Below, in pieces: positions 7,043 to 15,463 of a DNA stretch of 15,992 bases. Numbering within the stretch: the first letter of the stretch is position 1; the number at the start of each line of letters is the position of its first letter. The notes beneath the pieces are model-generated. The model was not told the origin of the DNA, made no database searches, and saw only the letters and a list, made by a program, of their open reading frames with translations. Position numbers and translations under genes: made by a program. This stretch comes from an uncultured Bacteroidales bacterium (GTDB lineage: Bacteria > Bacteroidota > Bacteroidia > Bacteroidales > UBA3663): contig CAJOOX010000030.1 of NCBI GenBank assembly GCA_905236195.1, forward strand, positions 1 to 15,992, written 5' to 3'.

Positions 7043-8053
7043 ATGATCAAGCTATCCGTCATCATCCCCGTTTATAATGTATCCGACTGGATTGGCAACT
7101 GCATTGACTCGCTCATGCAGCAGACCCTTCCGGAGGTGGAGTTTATCTTTGTGGACGATCATGGAACAGATGACAGTATTGAAAAAGCGCAGACCCATAT
7201 TTCGCGCAAAGGCGGAAGTTCTGAGTATTTCCGTTTCCTGCAGACCCCTCAGAACGGGGGACCGGGTCTGGCCCGTAATGTCGGAATAGATGCAGCCCGT
7301 GGAAAGTATATCGGTTTTGTGGATCCCGACGATACCGTCGAGCGGGATATGTTCGAGCGTCTGTGGAAGAAAGCCGATGCCACCCATGCCGATCTGGTCT
7401 GGTGTCAGCTCCGTTATGAGGGAGGCCCGAAGACCGGACTGACGGACGGAAATCCGGTTTTCCCCAATGGAAACCTCTCGGATGCGAACCAGCGCCGATT
7501 CCTGATTGCGATGAAAACCTTCTGCGTGACGTTCATCTATCGCAGGGAATGGATCAACGAACATCAGATCCGTTTCCCCAAATACCGGTCATCGGAGGAT
7601 TCCAACTTCCTGATACGCTGTATTTGTGCGGCCCGGAGCGTAGCGTGCGTCAATCTGCCGTTGTATATTTATCATCATCATGCGAATTCGCTTTCCAAGG
7701 GAGTGTCTCCCCGACGCTATCAGGAGAAACTGGACGCTTTTGACGACCTGTGGTTCTATCTGCGACGTGACAACTACCTCCAGACTTTCCCCGAGGAACT
7801 GGGGTGGATTTATCTCAAGAAAGCTTTCGCGATGGGGATGCTGACCTATCTGAATTCCACATCGGATTTCGATCCGGAGGTCATCCGGAAGATACGGGCA
7901 CTGCTTGATTACGAAGTTCCGCAATGGAGGCAGAACATCTATTTGAAAAAACATAAGAAAGAAGCGTTCCTGATCCGTCAATTGTATTCAGGCTCCAACA
8001 TCACACTGAAAGCGATGTGTTGGATTGCCCGCAAAGCCGGAGTAGGACTGTAA
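7043..8053 (+). CDS. Family 2 glycosyltransferase
   Basis: 336 residues with a GT-A fold N-terminus: LSVIIPVYNVSDWIGNCIDSLMQQT, the nucleotide-binding FIFVDDHGTDDS (about 35-45), NGGPGLARNVGIDAARGKYIGFVDPDD with the DxD-like metal/UDP site at 94-97. A downstream SSEDSNFLIRCICAARS carries the usual ED acidic pair. The C-terminal part (about 230-336) is helical, with two basic patches. It acts on the cytoplasmic face of the inner membrane and adds one sugar of the repeat unit; donor and linkage cannot be read from sequence. The ATG follows the flippase TAA with zero gap, so translation is probably coupled. An 18-bp gap separates it from kdsD. Confidence 0.93.
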   Translation: MIKLSVIIPVYNVSDWIGNCIDSLMQQTLPEVEFIFVDDHGTDDSIEKAQTHISRKGGSSEYFRFLQTPQNGGPGLARNVGIDAARGKYIGFVDPDDTVERDMFERLWKKADATHADLVWCQLRYEGGPKTGLTDGNPVFPNGNLSDANQRRFLIAMKTFCVTFIYRREWINEHQIRFPKYRSSEDSNFLIRCICAARSVACVNLPLYIYHHHANSLSKGVSPRRYQEKLDAFDDLWFYLRRDNYLQTFPEELGWIYLKKAFAMGMLTYLNSTSDFDPEVIRKIRALLDYEVPQWRQNIYLKKHKKEAFLIRQLYSGSNITLKAMCWIARKAGVGL

Positions 8054-8071
8054 CAAATAAAAAGAACTGAT

Positions 8072-9037
8072 ATGGATAAACTCACAGAGGCTCGCAGAGT
8101 CTTTGATATCGAAATAGAGGCGCTCCGGAAAATGCGCGAATCCCTGGATGACACTTTCGTTCATATTCTTGACGAAATTGTGGCATGTCAGGGGAAGGTG
8201 ATTGTCACGGGTATGGGTAAACCGGGACACGTGGGTACCAAGATTGCCGCCACTTTGGCCAGTCTGGGCACGTCTTCCTTTTTCCTGCATCCGGCGGAAG
8301 CCATGCACGGCGATTTGGGAATGGTGACTTCCAAAGATCTGGTTATCGCAATTTCCTACAGCGGAGAGAGCGAGGAGATTATCAAGATTCTGCCCAACAT
8401 CAAAATGATTGGAGCCAAGATTATCGGAATCACCGGAAATGCCGATTCGACACTGGCCGTCAACTCCGATATCGTACAGGTTTTCCCGAAATTCAACGAG
8501 GCCTGTTATCTGGGTCTGGCTCCGACGTCCTCTACTACCGTTGAACTTTGCTACGGCGACGCCCTGGCAGTCGTAGCTTCGGGCATCTATGGTTTCAAGG
8601 ATGCCGATTTCGGTATGTTCCATCCCGCGGGAGCGTTGGGCAAGAAACTCATTCTCCGCGTTGAAGACCTCATGACCACAGGCGAGAAGAATGCCGTTCT
8701 CCCGGCCGACGCTACGCTCAAAGACGTGATTCTCGAACTCTCGAAGAAAGGTTTGGGTATCGTCTCGATTGTTGACGAAGAGGGATGTCTGCTTGGCGTT
8801 ATTACTGATGGAGATTTGCGAGGACAGCTCCTCAAAGGAGTGGACATCTATTCCCTCTCGGTCGATGACATCATGTCGAAACATCCCTTTACGATTCGGA
8901 ACAACCGGCTCGCGGTCGAGGCACTTAACGTTCTCAAGAAGCGGAACATATCCTATATGCCCGTTCTGGATGCCGATAGACGTGTTGTCGGAACAATCCG
9001 AATGAAGGATATTGTCAATGTGGGAATCGTCGGATAA
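8072..9037 (+). CDS. kdsD: D-arabinose-5-phosphate isomerase (KpsF/GutQ/KdsD family)
   Basis: It interconverts D-ribulose 5-phosphate and D-arabinose 5-phosphate, the first step toward Kdo. The 321-residue protein has an SIS domain (about 35-180) followed by two CBS domains (about 200-255 and 265-318). Aligning by eye with E. coli KdsD, all active-site residues I remember for that enzyme are present: K50 in GMGKPGH, H79 in AMHGDL, E102 in SGESEEI, E143 in FNEACYLGLAPTSSTT, and H184 in MFHPAGALG. It is probably cytoplasmic and tetrameric. The CBS pair may sense a nucleotide or CMP-Kdo, as discussed for the family. The upstream AAAAAGAA is weakly Shine-Dalgarno-like. It lies within a glycosyltransferase run, 9 bp before the next gene, while kdsA, kdsB and kdsC are not seen. 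Confidence 0.95.
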   Translation: MDKLTEARRVFDIEIEALRKMRESLDDTFVHILDEIVACQGKVIVTGMGKPGHVGTKIAATLASLGTSSFFLHPAEAMHGDLGMVTSKDLVIAISYSGESEEIIKILPNIKMIGAKIIGITGNADSTLAVNSDIVQVFPKFNEACYLGLAPTSSTTVELCYGDALAVVASGIYGFKDADFGMFHPAGALGKKLILRVEDLMTTGEKNAVLPADATLKDVILELSKKGLGIVSIVDEEGCLLGVITDGDLRGQLLKGVDIYSLSVDDIMSKHPFTIRNNRLAVEALNVLKKRNISYMPVLDADRRVVGTIRMKDIVNVGIVG

Positions 9038-9046
9038 CCGGAGCAT

Positions 9047-9856
9047 ATGGAACAGCCGTTAGTTTCAATCATCACCGTCACCTTCAATGCGAAAGATTTT
9101 CTGGAGGAAACCTTTCGCAGCGTGTGGTCGCAGACCTATCCCAACATCGAATACATCGTGGTGGACGGGGCTTCGACCGACGGAACCAGGGAGTTGATTG
9201 AGGCAAATCAGGATAAAATCGCCCGATGGGTTTCCGAGCCTGACAAGGGGCTCTATGACGCGATGAACAAAGGCATCCGGATGGCAACAGGTGAACTGAT
9301 CGGCATCGTGAATGCCAGCGACTATTTCGGGAAAGATACGGTAGAGGCGGTTGTTCAGGTGTATCTGGCCCATCCCGAAACCGGGATTCTGCACGGGAAC
9401 GTGAATATGCTGAACGAAGACGGTTCGTTCTTCAAACTCAAGAAACCGCAGTCGGACGATCTTACCAAGGGGATGTGTTTTTACCATCCGACTTGTTTCG
9501 TGGCCCGAAAGGTGTATGACAAGTTGGGCGGTTTTGACCTCGCTTTCCGCTATTCGGCCGACTATGATTTCCTGCTTCGCTGTCAGGTGGCGGGCATACC
9601 TTTCTTATATATAGATAAGGTGTTGAGCAATTTCCGCAGGGGAGGAGTTTCGACCACGTCCAAACAGGCCGCCATGCAGGAGGCAAGAGACATCCTCATG
9701 AAGAACGGTTTCTCCACGGATTATGCCGACAAAATGCTGCGTCTGTGGGAGAGGAAGAACAGAAAAGACCTTTTCCTGCAGAGCGGTTATAACTGGTTGA
9801 AAAAAATCCTGCCGACCTCCTGGCTCAATCAACTGGCCAGTGTCGTCAGGGGATAA
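9047..9856 (+). CDS. Family 2 glycosyltransferase with altered DxD-like motif
   Basis: 269 residues, a compact GT2 of the WcaA/colanic-type group: LVSIITVTFNAKDFLEETFRSVWSQTYPNIEYIVVDGASTDGT at the N-terminus, then SEPDKGLYDAMNKGIRMATGELIGIVNASDYF. The family normally reads 'NsDDxY' or 'NADDWY' in that last block; here it is N89-A90-S91-D92, so the first of the two acidic residues is Ser. A later motif, FDLAFRYSADYDFLLRC, keeps the expected SADYDF acidic pair. It adds a sugar at the cytoplasmic membrane face. The downstream gene begins 12 bp after the stop. Donor and acceptor are unknown. Confidence 0.92.
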   Translation: MEQPLVSIITVTFNAKDFLEETFRSVWSQTYPNIEYIVVDGASTDGTRELIEANQDKIARWVSEPDKGLYDAMNKGIRMATGELIGIVNASDYFGKDTVEAVVQVYLAHPETGILHGNVNMLNEDGSFFKLKKPQSDDLTKGMCFYHPTCFVARKVYDKLGGFDLAFRYSADYDFLLRCQVAGIPFLYIDKVLSNFRRGGVSTTSKQAAMQEARDILMKNGFSTDYADKMLRLWERKNRKDLFLQSGYNWLKKILPTSWLNQLASVVRG

Positions 9857-9868
9857 AACTGAGATACA

Positions 9869-10771
9869 ATGATAATAACGGATGCTCAACTTGAGCAAAA
9901 GAAACAGAACCTGAAAGAGATTCTCCGCTATTTCGTCTCTTTCTGCGATAAGCACGGGCTGCAATATTATTGCACCTTCGGAACGTGTCTCGGCATGGTG
10001 CGTCACAAGGGATTCATACCCTGGGACGATGATGTCGACGTGGCGATGCCGCGTCCGGACTACGACCGGCTGCTCTCGATGCGCGACCAGCTGGATGCCG
10101 ATTATGAACTGATTGACTGTGAAACGACTCCGGAATACAATGCCACGTTTGCCAAAATCAGCAGCCGGAAATCGACCATTGTCGAACATGAGGCTTACCG
10201 TTTCGTTATGGGTAATTATGTCGACATTTTCCCGATTGACGGTTGCGGAGAGGATGAAGAGGAGTTCCGGAAGGATTATGAATACACGCAATACCTCCGA
10301 GATGCCCTGAATGCTGTCTCCAAGCATTACGGTCCCTGGAAGTTTGTCAAGTGGCTCCTCCGCGGCAAATGGTCGCTTTTTGCCCTCCATTACAAATATT
10401 CGTTCCAACGCGAGGAGAAACGCCGCCACATCATCAGTGAACTGCGTCGCGTCCGGCAGAAGTACAGTTTTGAGGAGGCGCGCTTTGTGACTGTTTGGGC
10501 GATGTGGTTTTCCTATAAACGGGAACGTATCGAAAAGGAAGCCTATGGGAAGGGGCTGATGGCCAATCTGGAAGACGTCCGGGCGCTGATTCCCTCAGAT
10601 TATGATCGCGTTCTTTCCCGCTTATACGGCAATTATATGCAGTTGCCTCCATTGGAGCAGCAACAGTCCCATCACGAGTGTTTCTACATCAATTTGGAGA
10701 AACGTGTTTCCCTGGAGGAAGCCCTCCGTGAGGGGAACCGCCGCACCAGGGCTATCGGATACAAGTCTTAA
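9869..10771 (+). CDS. LicD-family transferase
   Basis: 300 residues. The N-terminal half has the LicD/fukutin-like core: LKEILRYFVSFCDKHGLQYYCTFGTCLGMVRHKGFIPWDDDVDVAMPRPDYDRL, with the aspartate cluster D53-D55 and D57 after W52. A second block, NYVDIFPIDGCGEDEEEF, is also typical of the family. LicD proteins are nucleotidyltransferase-fold enzymes; the founding member transfers phosphocholine from CDP-choline to surface glycans, and relatives transfer other phospho-linked groups. The substrate cannot be deduced here, and no licA/licB/licC homologue is in the window. The C-terminal half (about 140-300) is basic and less conserved. It overlaps nothing, with gaps of 12 bp before and 14 bp after. 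It likely decorates the polysaccharide repeat unit. Confidence 0.93.
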   Translation: MIITDAQLEQKKQNLKEILRYFVSFCDKHGLQYYCTFGTCLGMVRHKGFIPWDDDVDVAMPRPDYDRLLSMRDQLDADYELIDCETTPEYNATFAKISSRKSTIVEHEAYRFVMGNYVDIFPIDGCGEDEEEFRKDYEYTQYLRDALNAVSKHYGPWKFVKWLLRGKWSLFALHYKYSFQREEKRRHIISELRRVRQKYSFEEARFVTVWAMWFSYKRERIEKEAYGKGLMANLEDVRALIPSDYDRVLSRLYGNYMQLPPLEQQQSHHECFYINLEKRVSLEEALREGNRRTRAIGYKS

Positions 10772-10785
10772 TTCGAATCAGGAAA

Positions 10786-11946
10786 ATGACCGTTCTTTAC
10801 GATTATCAGGGCCTTTATCCCACATTCTCGGGCATCTCGAAGTGTTTCTTCGAACTGATTCATCAGTTGCCTTCGGATGTGAACTACCGCATAGGACTCA
10901 AGGAGTGCAACAATCTGCACCTCCAGAGACTCAAGGTGTGGAAGGTGGATGCCTGCCGACATCCCTACGAGGTTTTTTTTCCCTCCTGGAAATCTCCGAT
11001 GCGGAAAACCCTCTACGATGCATTGGGTAAGTCCGGACTGATGGCTACCCCCAAATGGGTGAACCGTAAAGAGTCAATCCGGCTGATGAAGGAAGGGAAG
11101 TGGGATGTGTTCCACGTGACCGGATTCGACCCATACTTCCTGCCTTATCTGAACGGCAAACCATTCGTGATGCATATCCACGACCTCACGGCAGAACTCT
11201 TTCCGCAGTATTTCCCGGCGGATGATATTCAAATTCGGGGAAGACAGGTCCTTTGTGATAAGGCTGCCCATATCGTCTGTGTGTCGCAGAATACGCTGGA
11301 GGATGCCCATCGCATCCTTGGAATTCCCCGCGAGAAGATGTCGGTCATCTATCATGGTGCGCCCTATGAAGCCGTGGAAGACAAGTCGCCGGTTGTACCT
11401 TTTAAATATATATTATATGTGGGTAACCGGGGAATGTACAAGAATTTCCTGCCCATGCTGCGTAGTCTGAAAACCATGCTCGACCGACATGCTGACTTGA
11501 AGCTGGTGTGCACAGGTGGAGCCTTTGACGCCCGCGAGGAGACAGAAATCACACGACTGGGACTACACGACAGAATTTGGCAGCGGCGTGTCTCCGATGA
11601 TGAACTCTCGCGTCTCTACCTGCATGCCGAGTTGTTCATCTATCCGTCGCTCTACGAAGGTTTCGGAATCCCCATTCTCGAAGCCTGGCATGCGGGATGT
11701 CCCGTCTTCCTCAATCGAAAGAGCTGCTTCCCGGAGGTAGCAGGCGATGCAGCGGTATGGTTCGAACTGGACGGTGAACATGACACATTGACCGGAGCCG
11801 TGGAGACTTGGCTGGCTTCTCCCCAGTCGGAAAAAGAAGCTCTGATAGCCCGGCAGTATGAACGCATGAACAGGTTCAACTGGCAGCAGTCGGCCCGGCA
11901 ATTGGCCGGCGTCTATCATCAGGTATTAACCCAAAGCAGTAAATAA
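10786..11946 (+). CDS. Family 4 (GT-B) glycosyltransferase
   Basis: 386 residues in a two-Rossmann GT-B layout. The N-terminal acceptor half includes GLYPTFSGISKCFFELIHQLP (a variant of the 'GGI' entry loop) and GKPFVMHIHDLTAELFP. After CVSQNTLEDAHRILGIPREKMSVIYHGA the donor half contains YILYVGNRGMYKNF and AELFIYPSLYEGFGIPILEAWHAGCPV, with the conserved E291 and E299 (EX7E), then FPEVAGDAAVWF. This is the standard GT4 signature for retaining enzymes using NDP-sugars. The gene contains an 8-T run at 10973-10980 inside the EVFFP codons. Its TAA directly abuts the next ATG, indicating tight coupling. Confidence 0.94.
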   Translation: MTVLYDYQGLYPTFSGISKCFFELIHQLPSDVNYRIGLKECNNLHLQRLKVWKVDACRHPYEVFFPSWKSPMRKTLYDALGKSGLMATPKWVNRKESIRLMKEGKWDVFHVTGFDPYFLPYLNGKPFVMHIHDLTAELFPQYFPADDIQIRGRQVLCDKAAHIVCVSQNTLEDAHRILGIPREKMSVIYHGAPYEAVEDKSPVVPFKYILYVGNRGMYKNFLPMLRSLKTMLDRHADLKLVCTGGAFDAREETEITRLGLHDRIWQRRVSDDELSRLYLHAELFIYPSLYEGFGIPILEAWHAGCPVFLNRKSCFPEVAGDAAVWFELDGEHDTLTGAVETWLASPQSEKEALIARQYERMNRFNWQQSARQLAGVYHQVLTQSSK

Positions 11947-12930
11947 ATGCAGACTGGCAATCGCAATCTCAACCTCGATCTCATTCGCTTCGTCGCGATT
12001 GTGCTGGTGATGTTTGTACATTCCCAGCGCTTCCTCGACGCAAACCTCCAGGAGACAGGATCCTGCAACATCGACTGGTGGGTCAGGCTGCTGCTTTTCC
12101 CCACGAGTGCCTGCAATGCACTCTTCGTGATGGTAAGCGGTGCGTTGCTGCTGCGCCGAGTGGACGGGTTGTGCGATTTCTTCCGGCACAGGCTGAAGCG
12201 CATCCTTATCCCCTTTGTAATATGGGCAACAGTGGCCTTTCTGCTCACACAGTGGCGCGGGGGAGGAGAATGGGGTTGGAACACACTGCTCCTCTATGTG
12301 CAGCAGATGCTGACTTCCGGCACGAATACCTCCCATTGGTTTGTCTATATGATGATAGCAATCTGTCTCTTCACGCCCTTGTTACAGCGCTTTGTGAACA
12401 GGACTGAAGAATCCGTCTTGCTGTTCACGGTTATCGTCTTTGCGTGTTTGAGTTGCAAGGGCGTGCTGATGGCCAACACCACATTTGAGATGTTGCGTTC
12501 GCCCGACTGTGTCTATTTCTTTGCCTTCCTGATGGGATATTACACCAGTCATTACTGGCAGATGAGCAGAACCTTTCTTTCTCTTCAGTGGGCGGGTCTG
12601 GTGCTGACATTACTCCTGTGTTTGGCTGACGGTCTGTTTATCCTCAACGGCTTTCCGTCTGAACTCTTCCTGGCAGTCTTTATCTTCGGACTTCTTTTGA
12701 AGGTGCCGTTGACTGAAGGCACGATCTGGTGCCGCTTCTACAGCTTAATCAGTCGCAATTCCTATGGAATCTATCTTTCCCATATTATGTTTATTCCGCT
12801 ACTCTTTCCGCTGATGCCGTACATTCCGACATGGTTGTCGCCTTTTGTCCTGGTGGCTTGTACTTTCACCTTCGAGGCTCTGCTGTTCTTCATCCTCGAG
12901 CGGATGCGGTGGACCCGCTGGCTTACATAA
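11947..12930 (+). CDS. Acyltransferase family 3 (OafA-like) membrane protein
   Basis: 327 residues with about 10 hydrophobic helices. The N-terminus, RNLNLDLIRFVAIVLVMFVHSQRF, carries the diagnostic D11, R14 and H25 of the acyltransferase-3 family. It continues with LFVMVSGALLLRRVDG and FFRHRLKRILIPFVIW, the family's RxxR-type membrane-interface segment. SYGIYLSHIMFIPLLFPL near residue 277 is the typical late motif. These enzymes acylate (often O-acetylate) sugars using a cytoplasmic acyl donor; which sugar is unknown. It lies between the GT4 and YfhO genes and probably modifies the repeat unit made by the upstream enzymes. Confidence 0.92.
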   Translation: MQTGNRNLNLDLIRFVAIVLVMFVHSQRFLDANLQETGSCNIDWWVRLLLFPTSACNALFVMVSGALLLRRVDGLCDFFRHRLKRILIPFVIWATVAFLLTQWRGGGEWGWNTLLLYVQQMLTSGTNTSHWFVYMMIAICLFTPLLQRFVNRTEESVLLFTVIVFACLSCKGVLMANTTFEMLRSPDCVYFFAFLMGYYTSHYWQMSRTFLSLQWAGLVLTLLLCLADGLFILNGFPSELFLAVFIFGLLLKVPLTEGTIWCRFYSLISRNSYGIYLSHIMFIPLLFPLMPYIPTWLSPFVLVACTFTFEALLFFILERMRWTRWLT

Positions 12931-12973
12931 AAAGAAGGCCCCCTGCATTTTAAAGACTTTTTATTACAGAAAT

Positions 12974-15436
12974 ATGAATAACTCAAACTTTTTCAAGAAA
13001 TTCTGGCCTTATTTACTGGCTGTCGTAATTTTCACGGCCATTGCCTGCATCTACATGTCGCCTGCTTTGGATGGCAAGATAATCGGTGCAAGTGACAGTA
13101 CTCAGGGAAATGCCGCAGTGCATGAGAGTGTAGAGTTTCACAAGCAGACAGGAGATTATTCCTGGTGGAACGGTTCGATGTTTTCCGGCATGCCCAGTTT
13201 CCAGCTGGGCGGAGGCCACTACACGGCTGACAGTTGGCTGCAACCCCTCAAGAAAGTATTGCATGCAGGACATCGCAGCCCCATTGCCATAGTACTCATC
13301 TACCTGCTATCGTTCTATATCCTTCTGTTGTCGCTGAAGGTGAACAAGTGGCTGGCGCTGGCCGGGGCCGTAGCCATCGCTTTTTCATCCTATTTTTTCG
13401 TTATCATTGCAGCCGCCCATAATCTCAAGACATCGTCTCTGTCGCTGATGACCCTTGCCATAGCCGGATTCTGTCTGGTTTTCAATGGCCACCGCAAGAC
13501 CGGTGCGGTGCTGACGCTCATCGGTGTGGCTATCGGATTGTATCCCCATCCGCAGATGGCCTATTATCTCTGTTTCATCATCGGTTTCCTCTTCCTGGCC
13601 GAACTCGCCAAGGCGATGCAGAGCCGCCGGTGGAAAACTTTCGGCATATCGACTGCGGTCTATGCTGCCGTATTCCTCATCGGCGCGGGCACCGGTACAG
13701 CTGCTACTTTCGCCAACATCGAATATGCCGGCGAAACCATGCGTGGCGGCCACAGCGACCTGGTCAAAGACACTGATACCGATAACAAGACCGGCGGACT
13801 CGATCTCGACTATGCTACGGCGTGGAGCTACGGCATCGGTGAGACCTGGACGTTCCTGATTCCCAATTATATGGGTGGCGCTTCGGGATACAATTTGGGC
13901 AAGGACAGCCAGCTATACGATGAACTTGTCAAGAAGGGTGTGCCCCGCAAGAGTGCCGAGCAGTTCTGTGAGAGTGCCCCCACATATTGGGGTGACAAAC
14001 CGTTCACCGCAGGCCCTGTTTATTTGGGTGCCGTTGTCTGCCTGCTTTTCGTGCTGGGACTCTTCCTGGTCAAGGGTCCCTATAAGTGGGCGCTCCTGGG
14101 TGTGACGGTTCTCTCTGTCCTTCTGTCGTGGGGAAGCCATTTCATGGGGTTGACCGAGTTCTTCTTCAAGGTCGTTCCCCTGTACAATAAATTCCGTGCG
14201 GTTGAATCCATATTGGTCATTGCTGAAATCACCGTTCCCGTACTGGGATTCCTGGCGCTCAAGCGCATCACGGATGAATCCCTCGACCGCAAGGAGTTCC
14301 TGCGCGCATTCTGGTGGTCGCTGGGGATTACAGGCGGACTCTGCCTCTTCATGGCCCTGTTCGGATCGTCTTTCGTATCCTTCACGACTCCCTATGATGA
14401 CCGCGTCTTCGCCCAGATGCCCGACTGGCTGAGCCAGGCTGTCATCGCCCAGCGCGAAGCCATGATGGTATCCGATGCCTGGCGTTCGCTCCTCTTCGTG
14501 GTGCTGGGTGCCGCTGCCGTTTATTTCTTTGCTGTCCGTGCCCGCAGGCAGACGGCATTCTTCGGTGTGGTTCTCGCCGCACTGATTCTGCTCGACATGT
14601 GGTCGGTCGATAAGCGTTTCATGAACGACCGTTACTTCACCTCTCCCAAGAGCCTTACGGCTGCCTTCAAAGAACAGCCCTGGGAAACGCAGATTCTCAA
14701 GGACGGTGATTTGAACTACCGCGTGATGAATCTCTCGGTCTCGACTTTCAATGATGCCCGCACGTCCTACCGGCTCAAGTCTGTGGGCGGATATTCGCCC
14801 GCCAAGCTGCGCCGCTACCAGGACCTCATCGACGAGCATATCTCCAAGATGCACATGCCTGTGCTTAACATGCTCAACACCAAGTATTTTATAGTGCCCG
14901 CCGGCGACAATAATACGCCGGAGCCGCAGAGCAATCCCGAGGCGATGGGTAACGCGTGGTTTGTCGATTCGCTCGTGGTGGTCGATAACGCCAATGCCGA
15001 AAGTGATGCCCTCATGCAGTACGACCTCCGTCATGTGGCCGTGCTCGACCGGGCGTTTGCAGCCTCATTGCCTGCTGAACGTCCCGTACTGGATTCTCTG
15101 TCGTCTGTTCGTCTCACTTCCTGGTCGCCCAAGGAGGTGGATTACGAATATCAGACCTCCCGGCCCGGCACTCTCGTTTTCTCCGAGATATATTATCCTT
15201 ATGGCTGGAAAGCAACCATTGACGGCGAGTCTGTAGACCATTACCGGGTGAACTATATGCTGCGAGCTCTCAATGTTCCGGCCGGCAGTCATCGGATTCA
15301 TTTTGTCTTCGAACCTGACTCGGTGGCTAAGGGAAACACTGTGTCCATGATTTTTGTCATTCTCATGTATCTCATCATTTTCGGGGCTGTCGGCTTCGGT
15401 GTCTGGCAGTTGTTCTCCCGAAAGGCATCGGTGTGA
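12974..15436 (+). CDS. YfhO-family multi-pass membrane protein (GT-C-like)
   Basis: 820 residues from the ATG at 12974. The open frame continues 43 codons upstream, but that part overlaps the acyltransferase 3' end in another frame and is rich in Ser/Cys without a membrane segment. A first helix (about 11-29) precedes a periplasmic loop with ALDGKIIGASDSTQGNAAVHESV. More than ten further helices follow up to about residue 550. A soluble C-terminal region (about 560-780) ends in the YfhO-typical VFSEIYYPYGWKATIDGESVDHYRVNYMLRALNVPAG and a last helix near 790-812. In Bacillus/Listeria-type systems YfhO proteins act as polyprenyl-phosphate-sugar dependent glycosyltransferases on teichoic acids. 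In Gram-negatives the role is not established. Position after a flippase and glycosyltransferases suggests periplasmic sugar addition to the glycan. The 43-bp gap upstream is the largest inside the cluster and shows no convincing promoter or terminator. Confidence 0.9.
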   Translation: MNNSNFFKKFWPYLLAVVIFTAIACIYMSPALDGKIIGASDSTQGNAAVHESVEFHKQTGDYSWWNGSMFSGMPSFQLGGGHYTADSWLQPLKKVLHAGHRSPIAIVLIYLLSFYILLLSLKVNKWLALAGAVAIAFSSYFFVIIAAAHNLKTSSLSLMTLAIAGFCLVFNGHRKTGAVLTLIGVAIGLYPHPQMAYYLCFIIGFLFLAELAKAMQSRRWKTFGISTAVYAAVFLIGAGTGTAATFANIEYAGETMRGGHSDLVKDTDTDNKTGGLDLDYATAWSYGIGETWTFLIPNYMGGASGYNLGKDSQLYDELVKKGVPRKSAEQFCESAPTYWGDKPFTAGPVYLGAVVCLLFVLGLFLVKGPYKWALLGVTVLSVLLSWGSHFMGLTEFFFKVVPLYNKFRAVESILVIAEITVPVLGFLALKRITDESLDRKEFLRAFWWSLGITGGLCLFMALFGSSFVSFTTPYDDRVFAQMPDWLSQAVIAQREAMMVSDAWRSLLFVVLGAAAVYFFAVRARRQTAFFGVVLAALILLDMWSVDKRFMNDRYFTSPKSLTAAFKEQPWETQILKDGDLNYRVMNLSVSTFNDARTSYRLKSVGGYSPAKLRRYQDLIDEHISKMHMPVLNMLNTKYFIVPAGDNNTPEPQSNPEAMGNAWFVDSLVVVDNANAESDALMQYDLRHVAVLDRAFAASLPAERPVLDSLSSVRLTSWSPKEVDYEYQTSRPGTLVFSEIYYPYGWKATIDGESVDHYRVNYMLRALNVPAGSHRIHFVFEPDSVAKGNTVSMIFVILMYLIIFGAVGFGVWQLFSRKASV

Positions 15437-15463
15437 TACAATAACAGATTATCAGAGGCGCTG

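Noticed and set aside
7988..9046. Long minus-strand open frame of about 350 codons opposite kdsD
   Set aside because: kdsD on the plus strand has full family motifs and active-site residues. The antisense frame gives a composition rich in His, Arg, Gln and Asn with no recognisable domain, as expected for a shadow of a codon-biased gene.
9605..10429. Minus-strand open frame spanning the junction of the GT2 and LicD genes
   Set aside because: Both plus-strand genes are well supported by motifs, and the frame crosses their junction with no promoter or domain of its own.
12845..12973. Longer N-terminus for the YfhO protein
   Set aside because: The 43 extra codons overlap the acyltransferase coding sequence and encode a Ser/Cys-rich stretch unlike the family. 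The ATG at 12974 places the first membrane helix as expected.
12931..12973. Promoter or terminator in the 43-bp gap before yfhO
   Set aside because: AAAAAG and CTTTTT could pair weakly, but the stem is A/T-rich with a long loop. No TAnnTTTG element is present.
13913..15034. Minus-strand open frame of about 370 codons opposite yfhO
   Set aside because: It lies wholly inside the YfhO coding sequence, shows no signal peptide, membrane segment or motif, and is heavy in His, Glu and Arg; a shadow frame.
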